From contig JAEWNN010000135.1 in the NCBI GenBank assembly GCA_023457035.1, positions 1-51,849 of the forward strand: DNA of 51,849 nt. The letters run 5' to 3'. This DNA is from Verrucomicrobiota bacterium (lineage in GTDB: Bacteria; Verrucomicrobiota; Verrucomicrobiia; Opitutales; Opitutaceae). The first letter of the stretch is position 1, and each line of letters opens with the position of its first letter. Made by a program: the position numbers and the translations under genes. Positions 26,606-34,770 of this stretch are shown here, piece after piece. The notes beneath the pieces are model-generated. The model worked only from the letters and a program-made list of their open reading frames with translations. It was not told the origin of the DNA and made no database searches.

Positions 26606-27543
26606 GCGGTGGCCGGAAGGGGGATGGACCGGGTGCTCGGGGCGCGGAGCGGCAGGGGTCGGGGTAGCGACAGAAGCGCGGCGGTCTGGCGCCGCACGCG
26701 TTCGGCGATGCCCCGGTCGAGCTGTCGCAGCCACCGCGGCGGAATGTCATGGACACCGTAGCACGCCCCCGCGAGCTGGCCGACGAGGGCCCCGGCGGTG
26801 TCGGCATCGCCACCGCGGTTGACGACGTCGACGATGCAACTCTCGACACTGTCGTTGCGGAAGAAGGCGTGCAGCACGGTCTGGAGGGTGTCGACGACGT
26901 AGCCGCTGGTGTTGCCCGGCCAGGGCTCGAAACGAAACCGCGGGTGTAATGCCAGCGTTTCGGCGACGCAGCGCCGGCAGTCGCCGATCGAGCCGCCGAG
27001 CAGCAGGACTTGCGTGAGACGGCCGAGCAGCAGTGTGGCGGCGTCGGAGAGCGGATGATGGTGGGTGAGGTGCGCCTGTTCGAGGGTGCAGCGCACGAGC
27101 AGCTCGGGCTCGTCGAGCGTGGCGATGGCAACGGGAAGGTTGCGCATCGCGGCGCCGTTGCCGGCATTGTCCTCGGAGGGCGGGGCTTCGAGCGTGCCTT
27201 CGATCAGGTAGCGGCGGATGCCGCGGCGGCAGGCGTGGCCGATGTCGGGCGGTTTGCTGCGCATCCAGCCGACGAACGAGTCCGCGACCATGCGGAGGTC
27301 CCAGCCGCGGGCCGCGAGCAGGGCGTCGCCAAGAGCGAGCGCCATCTGTGTATCGTCGGTCACCTGACCGGGGCGCAAGCGGAGCCATCCTCCCCCGACG
27401 ATGTTGCGCAGTCCGCCCTTGAAGGTGCCCTCGATCTCGCGCGCGGTCATGAACTCCGCGGTGGCCCCGAGGGCATCGCCGATGGCGAAGCCGAGGTACG
27501 CGCCGAGGGCGCGTTCATGGAGCGAGAGGGCGAGGCTGGACAC
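26602..27543 (-). CDS. draG: ADP-ribosyl-[dinitrogen reductase] hydrolase
   Basis: A 313-residue DraG, which removes ADP-ribose from NifH and restores activity. Two-metal site motifs are visible: GFAIGDALGATAEFM, VTDDTQMALALGDAL and the C-terminal NRGGDADTAGALVGQLAGA. HLTHHHPLSDAA is also typical. The C-terminal end is Pro/Arg-rich and short of features. It is first in the draG-draT operon; in several proteobacteria the order is draT-draG. Confidence 0.94.
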   Translation of the reverse strand: MSSLALSLHERALGAYLGFAIGDALGATAEFMTAREIEGTFKGGLRNIVGGGWLRLRPGQVTDDTQMALALGDALLAARGWDLRMVADSFVGWMRSKPPDIGHACRRGIRRYLIEGTLEAPPSEDNAGNGAAMRNLPVAIATLDEPELLVRCTLEQAHLTHHHPLSDAATLLLGRLTQVLLLGGSIGDCRRCVAETLALHPRFRFEPWPGNTSGYVVDTLQTVLHAFFRNDSVESCIVDVVNRGGDADTAGALVGQLAGACYGVHDIPPRWLRQLDRGIAERVRRQTAALLSLPRPLPLRAPSTRSIPLPATA

Positions 27544-28107
27544 TGCGGACCGAGGAGCAGGGCGCGAGCCAGCGGAAGGCGGACGGACACGGAAGCGTTA
27601 AACGCAAAGAACCTAGCGTGGCTCCGCCGCAACCTAAGGGGCAGAATGATGAACCACGGATTTCCCGGATGGGCACGGATTCCGGGAGGGGCCATCTGTG
27701 GAATCCGTGTGATCCGTGGTCAACTTCCCCGACAGGGCGTGACATCGGGAAATCGTGCACAGAATGCAGCGTTTGCAGGAATAGCTGCGCAGAGATCACG
27801 GAGAGAAGGGAGGACGTGGTCGAACGGGAGTCGTTTTCTGCGATCTTTGCGTTCTTTGCGGTCAACAGAGTCTCGGGATCGCCTCCGTATTGTGCGCGGG
27901 GGAGCGGAACAGCTACGCCGTCGTCGGCCGACAGTGCGTTTCCGACCGGAATGTCGGGATTCCTCCGGCCGGTCGAGGGGAGAAACTGGTGCGGAAAAAC
28001 TCTATGCGCGCAGGACCAGCGAGTTGCGGAGGTGCGGCGCGAGTTGGCACCGCGGTCGCTAAAGGGGAGGCATTCCTGAGGCAGTCTAAAACCAGAAAAT
28101 AAATACC
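27544..28107. other. Repeat-rich spacer between draG and nifH
   Basis: A 564-base divergent spacer. It holds an imperfect inverted repeat (ACCACGGAT...ACGGATTCC at 27653-27683 against GGAATCCGT...ATCCGTGGT at 27700-27720), CTTTGCGTTCTTTGCGGTC near 27845-27863 and CGCAGAGATCACGGAGAGA near 27788. These look like the decayed spacer repeats seen again near 44642 and 47778. The nifH sigma-54 site is at its right end. I found no TGT-N10-ACA NifA site. Open frames here are repeat translations. Confidence 0.6.
28045..28060 (+). promoter_or_regulatory. Sigma-54 promoter of nifH
   Basis: TGGCACCGCGGTCGCT matches TGGCAC-N5-TTGC(A/T) with correct GG-N10-GC spacing. It predicts a start near 28071 and a leader of about 37 bases before the nifH ATG. 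Confidence 0.75.
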
Positions 28108-28935
28108 ATGAGAAAAGTAGCGATCTACGGCAAGGGCGGCATCGGCAAGTCGACCACCACGCAGAACACGGTCGCCGGTCTCGTCGAAATGGGGAAGAAG
28201 GTCATGGTGGTCGGTTGCGACCCCAAGGCCGACTCCACCCGACTTCTCCTCGGTGGTCTCGCCCAGCGCAGCGTGCTCGACACGCTCCGCGAAGAGGGCG
28301 AGGACGTCGAGTTGGCGGATATCCGTTCCAAGGGCTTTTGCTCCAGCTTGTGCGTGGAGTCGGGCGGCCCGGAGCCGGGGGTGGGCTGCGCCGGCCGCGG
28401 CATCATCACCTCGATCAACATGCTCGAGCAGCTCGGCGCCTACGATGAGGATGAGGCCCTCGACTACGTCTTCTACGACGTGCTGGGCGACGTCGTGTGT
28501 GGCGGTTTCGCCATGCCGATCCGCGAGGGCAAGGCCGAGGAGATCTACATCGTCTGCTCCGGCGAGATGATGGCGATGTACGCGGCGAACAACATCTGCA
28601 AGGGCATCCAGAAGTATGCGCAAACCGGTGTCGTGCGCCTGGGCGGCCTGATCTGCAACAGCCGCAAGGTCGACAACGAGCGCCAGATGATCGAGAAGTT
28701 CGCCGAGAAGCTCGGCACGCAGATGATCCACTTCGTCCCGCGCGAGAACGACGTCCAACGCGCCGAGATCCAGCGCAAGACCGTCATCGAGTGGAACCCG
28801 AAGTGCGCGCAGGCCGACGAGTACCGCACGCTGGCCCGGGCGATCGACGGCAACAAGAAGTTCGTCATCCCGAAGCCGCTTTCGATCCAGGAGCTGGAGA
28901 ACCTCCTGATGGAGTACGGCCTCCTCGGCAACTGA
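28108..28935 (+). CDS. nifH: Nitrogenase iron protein
   Basis: A 275-residue dinitrogenase reductase that passes electrons to NifDK with ATP hydrolysis. The P-loop GKGGIGKST, switch Asp region VGCDPKADSTRLLLGG, and [4Fe-4S] ligands Cys94 (GVGCAGRG) and Cys131 (DVVCGGFAMP) are present. Arg97 in CAGRG is the ADP-ribosylation target of DraT, encoded next door. Sequence style (CVESGGPEPGVGCAGRGI, LICNSRKVDNE) resembles group III NifH rather than proteobacterial group I. A sigma-54 promoter precedes it. No PII-like nifI genes follow, although these commonly sit between nifH and nifD in group III clusters. Confidence 0.97.
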   Translation: MRKVAIYGKGGIGKSTTTQNTVAGLVEMGKKVMVVGCDPKADSTRLLLGGLAQRSVLDTLREEGEDVELADIRSKGFCSSLCVESGGPEPGVGCAGRGIITSINMLEQLGAYDEDEALDYVFYDVLGDVVCGGFAMPIREGKAEEIYIVCSGEMMAMYAANNICKGIQKYAQTGVVRLGGLICNSRKVDNERQMIEKFAEKLGTQMIHFVPRENDVQRAEIQRKTVIEWNPKCAQADEYRTLARAIDGNKKFVIPKPLSIQELENLLMEYGLLGN

Positions 28936-28964
28936 GGGGACTGATCAACCGCCAGCAATGACGG

Positions 28965-29024
28965 GGTAGGGCGCGACCGCTGGGCGCGCCGGGTCAACGG
29001 GCGGCCCGGCGGTCCGACTCTACC
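28965..29024. repeat. 60-bp palindromic repeat in the nifH-nifD spacer
   Basis: It opens GGTAGGGCGCGACCGCTGGG and closes CGGCGGTCCGACTCTACC, the second copy of the element at 9871-9930. A transcript of it would fold into a long hairpin, which could let nifH mRNA outlast or outnumber nifDK mRNA. Confidence 0.75.
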
Positions 29025-29069
29025 TCTTCCACCACGACCGTCCAACGACACCATCACGAGGTCATCACC

Positions 29070-30830
29070 ATGTCCGACATTTCCGAAACGCCCGGTGAGG
29101 GCTACGACAGCGAAGGTTATCCGATCCCCTCGGCGCCCCAACCCGACTCGCTCGCGGCGCGCGCCGAGATGCTGAAAATCTACCCGCCGAAGACGAAGAA
29201 GAAGCGCGAGAAGCAGCTCCTCGCCAACGATCCGGCCAGTCCGCCGGAGATCGGCGCGAACACCCGCACCGTCCCCGGCATCATCACCCAACGCGGGTGC
29301 ACCTACGCCGGCTGCCGCGGCGTCGTCATCGGCCCGATCCACGACATCCTCCACATCACCCACGGCCCGATCGGCTGCTCCTACTACTCGTGGGCCACGC
29401 GCCGCAACCTGGCCCGGGTGAAACCCGGCCAGCCGGTCAACTATCTCCAGTACTCCATGACGACCGACATGATGGAGGAGGAGATCATCTTCGGCGGCGA
29501 GAAGAAGCTGGCCGCCGCGATCCGCGAGGCCTACCGGATCTTCAAGCCGAAGGCCATTGCGGTGTACGCCACCTGTCCGGTCGGCCTCATCGGCGACGAT
29601 ATCCACTCCGTCTGCCGCCAGGCGAAGGAGGAGCTCGGGATCAACGTCTTCGGCTTCTCCTGCGAGGGCTACAAGGGTGTGTCCCAGTCCGCCGGCCACC
29701 ACATCGCCAACAACGGCGTCTTCAAGCACATGGTCGGCCTGCTCGACGAGCCGGACAAGGCCAAGTACCGCATCAACGTCCTCGGCGAGTACAACATCGG
29801 CGGCGACGCCTGGGAGATCGACCAGCTCCTGCAGAAGTGCGGCATCCACGTGACCGCCACCCTCTCGGGCGACATCAGCTACGAGCAGATCTGCAAGAGC
29901 CATACCGCCGACCTTAACGTCGTCATGTGCCACCGCTCGATCAACTACATGTCCGAGATGATGGAGACGAAGTTCGGCATCCCGTGGATCAAGGTGAACT
30001 TCATCGGCGCCGAGCAGACCGCGAAGTCGCTCCGCAAGATCGCGAAGTTCTTCGGCGACAAGGCCCTCATCGACCGCGTCGAGGAGGTCATCGCCCAGGA
30101 GATGGCCGCCCTCCGGCCCGTGATCGAGGACGTGAAGAGCCGCCTCAAGGGCAAGACCGCCGCGATGTTCGTCGGCGGCTCCCGCGCCCACCACTACCAA
30201 CATCTCTTCAAGGATGTCGGCATGCTCACGGTCGCGGCCGGCTACGAATTCGCCCACCGCGACGACTACGAAGGCCGCGCCGTGCTGCCCTCGATCAAGA
30301 TCGACGCCGACTCCCGCAACATCGAGGAGATCGAGGTCGAGGCCGACCCGAAGCGCTACAACCCGCGCAAGACGCCCGAGCAGCTCGAGGCGCTCAAGGC
30401 CGGCGGGTTCAGCTTCAAGGACTACGACGGCATGATGGTCGAGATGAAGAAGTCCACCCTCGTGATCGACGACATCTCGCACCACGAGATGGAGAAGCTC
30501 ATCGAGTTGTACAAACCGGACATCATCGGCTCGGGCATCAAGGACAAGTTCGTCATCGAGAAGTTCGGCGTGCCCTGCAAGCAGCTCCACAGCTACGACT
30601 ACGGTGGCCCGTACGCGGCGTTCACCGGCGCGGCGAACTTCTACAAGGAGATCGACCGCATGATCGGCTCGAAGGTCTGGAAGCTCGTCACCCCCGCGTG
30701 GAAGAAGAGCACCCAGGAGACCTTCGGGGTCGGGATCGAGAGCGAGGGCAACAAGGCCATTCGCGAGATCGTCGCCGGCATGGCCAAGGCGTGGAAGCCC
30801 AAGGCCAAGGCCGCGGTCGACGAAGGCTGA
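29070..30830 (+). CDS. nifD: Nitrogenase molybdenum-iron protein alpha chain
   Basis: A 586-residue catalytic subunit. P-cluster ligands are Cys77 (RGCTYAGC), Cys103 (GPIGCSYYSW) and the Cys of ATCPVGLIGDD. FeMo-cofactor ligands are the Cys in VMCHRSINYM (about 286) and the His in KQLHSYDYGG (about 507). GVSQSAGHHIANN keeps the Gln and His that line the cofactor. Group I NifD has about 480-490 residues. The extra length is an N-terminal extension of about 40 residues and an insertion around YNPRKTPEQLEALKAGGFSF (about residues 400-455), the kind of insertion known from group III NifD such as Clostridium. It is therefore a Mo nitrogenase, not Vnf or Anf. Confidence 0.96.
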   Translation: MSDISETPGEGYDSEGYPIPSAPQPDSLAARAEMLKIYPPKTKKKREKQLLANDPASPPEIGANTRTVPGIITQRGCTYAGCRGVVIGPIHDILHITHGPIGCSYYSWATRRNLARVKPGQPVNYLQYSMTTDMMEEEIIFGGEKKLAAAIREAYRIFKPKAIAVYATCPVGLIGDDIHSVCRQAKEELGINVFGFSCEGYKGVSQSAGHHIANNGVFKHMVGLLDEPDKAKYRINVLGEYNIGGDAWEIDQLLQKCGIHVTATLSGDISYEQICKSHTADLNVVMCHRSINYMSEMMETKFGIPWIKVNFIGAEQTAKSLRKIAKFFGDKALIDRVEEVIAQEMAALRPVIEDVKSRLKGKTAAMFVGGSRAHHYQHLFKDVGMLTVAAGYEFAHRDDYEGRAVLPSIKIDADSRNIEEIEVEADPKRYNPRKTPEQLEALKAGGFSFKDYDGMMVEMKKSTLVIDDISHHEMEKLIELYKPDIIGSGIKDKFVIEKFGVPCKQLHSYDYGGPYAAFTGAANFYKEIDRMIGSKVWKLVTPAWKKSTQETFGVGIESEGNKAIREIVAGMAKAWKPKAKAAVDEG

Positions 30831-30859
30831 ACAACCACCACCCAACGGAGGACTTCACA

Positions 30860-32233
30860 ATGTTAGACGGCACCACCGCAGAAATCGTCGAGCGCAAGGC
30901 GCTCCGCATCAACGCCGCCAAGACCTGCCAACCGATCGGCGCCATGTACGCCGCGCTCGGCATCCACGGCTGCATGCCCCACAGCCACGGCTCGCAGGGC
31001 TGCTGCTCGTACCACCGCAGCCATCTCACCCGGCACTTCAAGGAGCCGGTCATGGCCACCACCAGCTCGTTCACCGAGGGCGCGTCCGTGTTCGGCGGCC
31101 TCGCCAACCTCACCCAGGCGCTCCGCAACATCTTCACGATCTACAATCCCGAGATCGTGGCGGTGCACACGACCTGCCTGTCCGAGGTTATCGGCGACGA
31201 CATCCCGACGATGATCCGCAAGGCGAAGGAGGAGGGCTCCATCCCCGAGGGGAAGCTCGTCATCCACGCCAACACGCCCTCGTTCGTCGGCTCCCACGTC
31301 TACGGCTTCTCGAACATGGTCATGGGCATGGTGAACTACCTGTCCGAGAAGACGGGCACCACGCTCAACCAGGTCAACGTGATCCCCGGCTACGTCGAGC
31401 CGGCCGACATGCGCGAGATCAAGCGCCTCGCCGCGGAGATGGGCGTGAACCTCTGCATGTTCCCGGACACCTCCAACGTCCTCGACGGCCCGCTCACCGG
31501 CCACTACGAGATGTACCCGAAGGGCGGAGCCACGATGGCGCAGATCAAGTCCGCCGGCGACAGCATCGCGACCCTGGCCCTCGGCCACTTCGCCTCGCAC
31601 GTCCCGGCCTCGACCCTCGAGCAGAAGTGCGGCGTGCCCGCCGCCTACCTCGAGTTGCCCATCGGCGTGCAGGCCACCGACCGGTTCGTCAACGCGCTCC
31701 GCGGCTACGCGGGCGTCGACGTGCCGGCCTCGGTCGAGCTGGAGCGCGGTCGCCTCATCGATCTGATGAGCGACCTGCATCAGTACTTCCACGGCAAGCG
31801 CGTGGCGGTCACCGGCGATCCGGACCACGTCATCGCGCTCACGCAGTTCCTCTTGGAGCTGGAGATGAAGCCCGTGTACTGCATCACCGGTTCGCCGGGC
31901 AACCAGTTCGAGAAGCGCATGCACGAACTGCTCGATCCGGTCGTCCCGAACGCGAAGATCAAACAATGCGGCGACAACTTCGAGCTGCACCAATGGATGA
32001 AGAACGAGCCGGTCGACCTGCTGATCGGCAACACCTACGGCAAGTACATCGCCCGGGTGGAGAACGTGCCCTTCGTCCGCTTCGGCTTCCCGATCCTCGA
32101 CCGCGCCGCCCACCGGTTCTATCCGACGCTCGGTTACATGGGCGCCGTGAACCTGATCAACCAGATGCTCAACGCGATCCTCGACAAGAAGGACCGCGAG
32201 TGCGCCGAGGAGTGGTTCGAGCTGGTGCAGTGA
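30860..32233 (+). CDS. nifK: Nitrogenase molybdenum-iron protein beta chain
   Basis: A 457-residue subunit completing the P-cluster. Ligands are Cys23 (KTCQPIGAMYAALG), Cys48 (HGSQGCCSYHRSH) and the Cys in HTTCLSEVIGDD (about 106); the Ser in NTPSFVGSHVYG is also conserved. It lacks the N-terminal 50-residue extension of group I NifK, as in group III proteins. The ATG at 30860 is preceded by ACGGAGGA at good spacing, 29 bases after nifD. A repeat-filled spacer follows. Confidence 0.96.
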   Translation: MLDGTTAEIVERKALRINAAKTCQPIGAMYAALGIHGCMPHSHGSQGCCSYHRSHLTRHFKEPVMATTSSFTEGASVFGGLANLTQALRNIFTIYNPEIVAVHTTCLSEVIGDDIPTMIRKAKEEGSIPEGKLVIHANTPSFVGSHVYGFSNMVMGMVNYLSEKTGTTLNQVNVIPGYVEPADMREIKRLAAEMGVNLCMFPDTSNVLDGPLTGHYEMYPKGGATMAQIKSAGDSIATLALGHFASHVPASTLEQKCGVPAAYLELPIGVQATDRFVNALRGYAGVDVPASVELERGRLIDLMSDLHQYFHGKRVAVTGDPDHVIALTQFLLELEMKPVYCITGSPGNQFEKRMHELLDPVVPNAKIKQCGDNFELHQWMKNEPVDLLIGNTYGKYIARVENVPFVRFGFPILDRAAHRFYPTLGYMGAVNLINQMLNAILDKKDRECAEEWFELVQ

Positions 32234-32660
32234 GGCCGTGGGAGGGACGGCGCTCCGCCGCCGTCCGTTCGCAACTTCCAGGCAGTGCGGGGGCGCCGGG
32301 TTTTCCAGGGGTTTTGCTGCTCGGCGCTCCCAATCTGCCTGGCGTCTGCCCCCAGGTCGGCGGCGTTATGGGTCACCGCCGCCGACCATGGGGTGGGACG
32401 CCTCCGCGGTGAACGGCTTTGCATCCGACACGGTCGAGTGCGCGGGCCAACGCGGCCGGCGTGTCCCCGCGTGGAGGAGCCTGCTCGCGGGCGATCCGAG
32501 TCCGGAATTGTGGGGCAGGCTTCACGCCCGCTTCAGGGCTCCGCGGACATGGCGGGCGCGAAGGCCGCCGCACCGGCGGAACTCCGACCGGGACTTTGCC
32601 GGTTCTCCGACGAAAACGTCGCCACTTCTTCCCGAAAATATCCGCGAGCTGAGCACGCAC
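32234..32660. other. Spacer of degenerate palindromic repeats after nifK
   Basis: No gene. Decayed copies of the repeat families are visible: GGAGCCTGCTCGCGGGCGATC near 32477 (REP-like), GGGGCAGGCTTCACGCCCGC near 32513 and GGCGGGCGCGAAGGCCGCCG near 32551 (relatives of the 38231-38303 element). Long open frames across this stretch are translations of repeats. Confidence 0.55.
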
Positions 32661-32676
32661 TGGCACCGGTTCTGCA
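32661..32676 (+). promoter_or_regulatory. Sigma-54 promoter before the GNAT-nifE-nifN block
   Basis: TGGCACCGGTTCTGCA is a near-consensus -24/-12 element. The predicted start near 32687 leaves only about 14 bases before the GNAT ATG at 32701 and no ribosome-binding site is visible, so translation may begin slightly later or be leaderless-like. Confidence 0.75.
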
Positions 32677-32700
32677 TTACGACGACGACCACCGAATACC

Positions 32701-33273
32701 ATGAGCGACGATCAACATTGCTGCTGCCAACCGCCCGCCGGCCTCACGCTGCGCGCGGCGACTCCGGAGGATGCCGCGCTGCTGTGCGATTTCGTCCGCG
32801 AGCTGGCGGAGTTCGAAGGACTTTCGCACGAATGCGCGATCACGCCCGAGGCGGTGGTGGAACATGTCCTCGGTCCCCGGCGTTGCGCCGCCGCGATCGT
32901 CGCGGAGATGGACGGCGCTCCTGCCGGTTTCGCCCTCTACTACCGCACGTTTTCCACCTTCGCGGCGAAGCCCGGAATCTTCCTCGAGGATCTCTACGTG
33001 CGGCCCGACTTTCGCAAGCGCGGCATCGGCCGCGCCCTGCTCGCGGCCGTGGCGGAAATCGCCCACGGGCGTTCCGCCGGTCGCCTGGAGTGGACGGCGT
33101 TGAAATGGAACACGAAGGCGCTCGCGCTCTACGCGGCGGTCGGCGCGAAGCCCCTGGATGAGTGGACGCTCCTGCGCATGGCGCCCGATGCCATCGCCAA
33201 GCTCGCCGGCCCCTGCACTCCGCAACCGCACGACGGCTGCCGCTGCGGCGGCAAGGGACCGCATCACCGCTGA
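32701..33273 (+). CDS. GNAT-family N-acetyltransferase with Cys-rich ends, in the nif cluster
   Basis: A 190-residue acetyltransferase. The fold signature is clear: LRAATPEDAALLCDFVRELAEFE at the start, FLEDLYVRPDFRKRGIGRALL (acetyl-CoA pyrophosphate loop R-K-R-G-I-G) and WTALKWNTKALALYAAVGAK. The nearest style is diamine/small-molecule acetyltransferases (SAT-like). Unusual are a Cys triplet at residues 7-9 and a C-terminal Cys/His tail (HDGCRCGGKGPHHR), both suited to bind metal. It lies behind its own sigma-54 promoter and 21 bases before nifE, so it is made with the cofactor-assembly genes. Its substrate is unknown. Confidence 0.85.
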   Translation: MSDDQHCCCQPPAGLTLRAATPEDAALLCDFVRELAEFEGLSHECAITPEAVVEHVLGPRRCAAAIVAEMDGAPAGFALYYRTFSTFAAKPGIFLEDLYVRPDFRKRGIGRALLAAVAEIAHGRSAGRLEWTALKWNTKALALYAAVGAKPLDEWTLLRMAPDAIAKLAGPCTPQPHDGCRCGGKGPHHR

Positions 33274-33294
33274 CGCAACCGAGAGGGCATTCCC

Positions 33295-34770
33295 ATGACG
33301 CAACCGCTCGAGATACTCCCATCCCGCGCCACCTCGATCGCCGAGGCCGGCAAGGCCGGCGGTCCGCTGCGTTGCGGCAAGACAAGCGTGGCGGGGTCGG
33401 TCTCGCAACGGGCCTGCGTCTTCTGCGGTTCGCGCGTGGTGCTCTATCCGATCGCCGATGCGCTGCACATCGTGCACGGCCCGATCGGCTGTGCCGCCTA
33501 CACTTGGGACATCCGCGGCGCCCAATCCTCCGGCCCTCAGCTCTTCCGCAACAGCTTCTCCACGGATCTCCAGGAACTGGATGTGATCTACGGCGGCGAG
33601 AAGAAGCTGGAACGCGCGCTCCTCGAGCTGATCGCGAAGCACAAGCCGAAGGCGGCGTTCGTCTACGGCACCTGCATCGTGGGCCTGATCGGCGACGATG
33701 TTGCCGCGGTCTGCAAGCGCGTCTCCGCCGCCACGGGATTATCGGTCCTGCCGGTCGCCAGCGAGGGGTTCAAGGGCACGAAGAAGGACGGCTACAAGGC
33801 CGCCTGCGAGGCGCTCTACCAACTCATCGGCACCGGCGACACGACGGGAATCTCCCCGCTCAGCATCAACCTCATGGGCGACTTCAACATCGCCGGGGAG
33901 AGCTGGGTCATCCGCGAGTACCTCGAGCGCATGGGCATCGAGGTCGTGGCGACGATCACCGGCGACGGCCGGGTTGACGCGATCCGCCGCTGCCACGGCG
34001 CGAAGCTCAATCTCGTGCAATGCTCCGGCTCGATGACGCACCTCGCGAAGAAGATGGAGAAGGAGCACGGCATCCCGTTCAAGCGCGTCTCGTTCTTCGG
34101 CATCGAGGACATGTCGGCCGCGCTCTACGAGGTCGCGAAGTTCTTCGGCGGCGAGGAGCTGATGGAAAAGGCGAGGGCAGTGGTGCGCGACGAGGTGGGC
34201 AAGATCTACCCGCAGCTCCGCGCCTGGCGCGAGGACCTGGAGGGCAAGAAGGCCGCGGTCTACGTCGGCGGCGCCTTCAAGGCATTTTCGCTCGTCCGCG
34301 CGCTGCGCACGCTGGGCATGCGTACCGCAGTGGTGGGCACACAGACCGGCGACGCCGACGACTACAACACGCTGCGCGAGATGTGCGATCCGGGCACGAT
34401 CATCGTCGACGACTCGAACCCGATCGAGTTGGCGAAGTTCTGCCTCGAACAGGATGTCGACCTCTTCATCGGCGGTGTGAAGGAGCGGCCGATCGCCTAC
34501 AAGCTCGGCATCGGTTTCTGCGACCACAACCACGAGCGCAAGGAGTGCCTGGCGGGCTTCGTGGGCATGGTGAACTTCGGCCGCGAGGTGCACGCGAGCG
34601 TTTGCTCGCCGGTGTGGAACTTCGTCCCGCGACGGGCCAACCGAACTCGGAACGCGGAACTCGAAACTCGGAACGCCGGAAGCGGCAAACCCGTAGGGCC
34701 GGACCTTGTGTCCGTGCCGCGAAACACCGGTCCGCTGGCGGCAGCGGAAACAAAGGAGAACGTCGCATGA
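33295..34770 (+). CDS. nifE: FeMo-cofactor scaffold protein NifE
   Basis: A 491-residue NifD paralogue that, with NifN, forms the scaffold on which the NifB cofactor is matured. Conserved Cys lie in QRACVFCGSRVVLYPIADAL, HGPIGCAAYTWD, YGTCIVGLIGDD and LNLVQCSGSMTHLAKKME. The domain proper ends near VHASVCSPVWNFVP (residue about 443). The remaining 45-50 residues (RRANRTRNAELETRNAGSG...) are translated from a heptad repeat (34643-34677) followed by a palindromic repeat fragment. The stop overlaps the nifN start in an ATGA, which keeps the tail in the operon's translational coupling. Confidence 0.94.
   Translation: MTQPLEILPSRATSIAEAGKAGGPLRCGKTSVAGSVSQRACVFCGSRVVLYPIADALHIVHGPIGCAAYTWDIRGAQSSGPQLFRNSFSTDLQELDVIYGGEKKLERALLELIAKHKPKAAFVYGTCIVGLIGDDVAAVCKRVSAATGLSVLPVASEGFKGTKKDGYKAACEALYQLIGTGDTTGISPLSINLMGDFNIAGESWVIREYLERMGIEVVATITGDGRVDAIRRCHGAKLNLVQCSGSMTHLAKKMEKEHGIPFKRVSFFGIEDMSAALYEVAKFFGGEELMEKARAVVRDEVGKIYPQLRAWREDLEGKKAAVYVGGAFKAFSLVRALRTLGMRTAVVGTQTGDADDYNTLREMCDPGTIIVDDSNPIELAKFCLEQDVDLFIGGVKERPIAYKLGIGFCDHNHERKECLAGFVGMVNFGREVHASVCSPVWNFVPRRANRTRNAELETRNAGSGKPVGPDLVSVPRNTGPLAAAETKENVA
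34643..34677. repeat. Heptad repeat (GAACTCG)n translated in the nifE tail
   Basis: GAACTCG, GAACGCG, GAACTCG, AAACTCG, GAACGCC: five units in exact 7-base register. The reverse-complement family (GTTCCGA-type) begins nifN at 34783. Confidence 0.8.

Noticed and set aside
27544..28045. NifA upstream activator site TGT-N10-ACA before nifH
   Set aside because: Every TGT in the spacer was checked for ACA ten bases later; none matched.
27618..28079. A 153-residue frame upstream of nifH
   Set aside because: It translates the decayed spacer repeats and overlaps the nifH sigma-54 promoter.
29070..30830. Alternative vanadium or iron-only nitrogenase (VnfD/AnfD)
   Set aside because: There is no vnfG/anfG gene, nifE/nifN/nifV and molybdate transport are present, and the extra length fits the group III NifD insertion.
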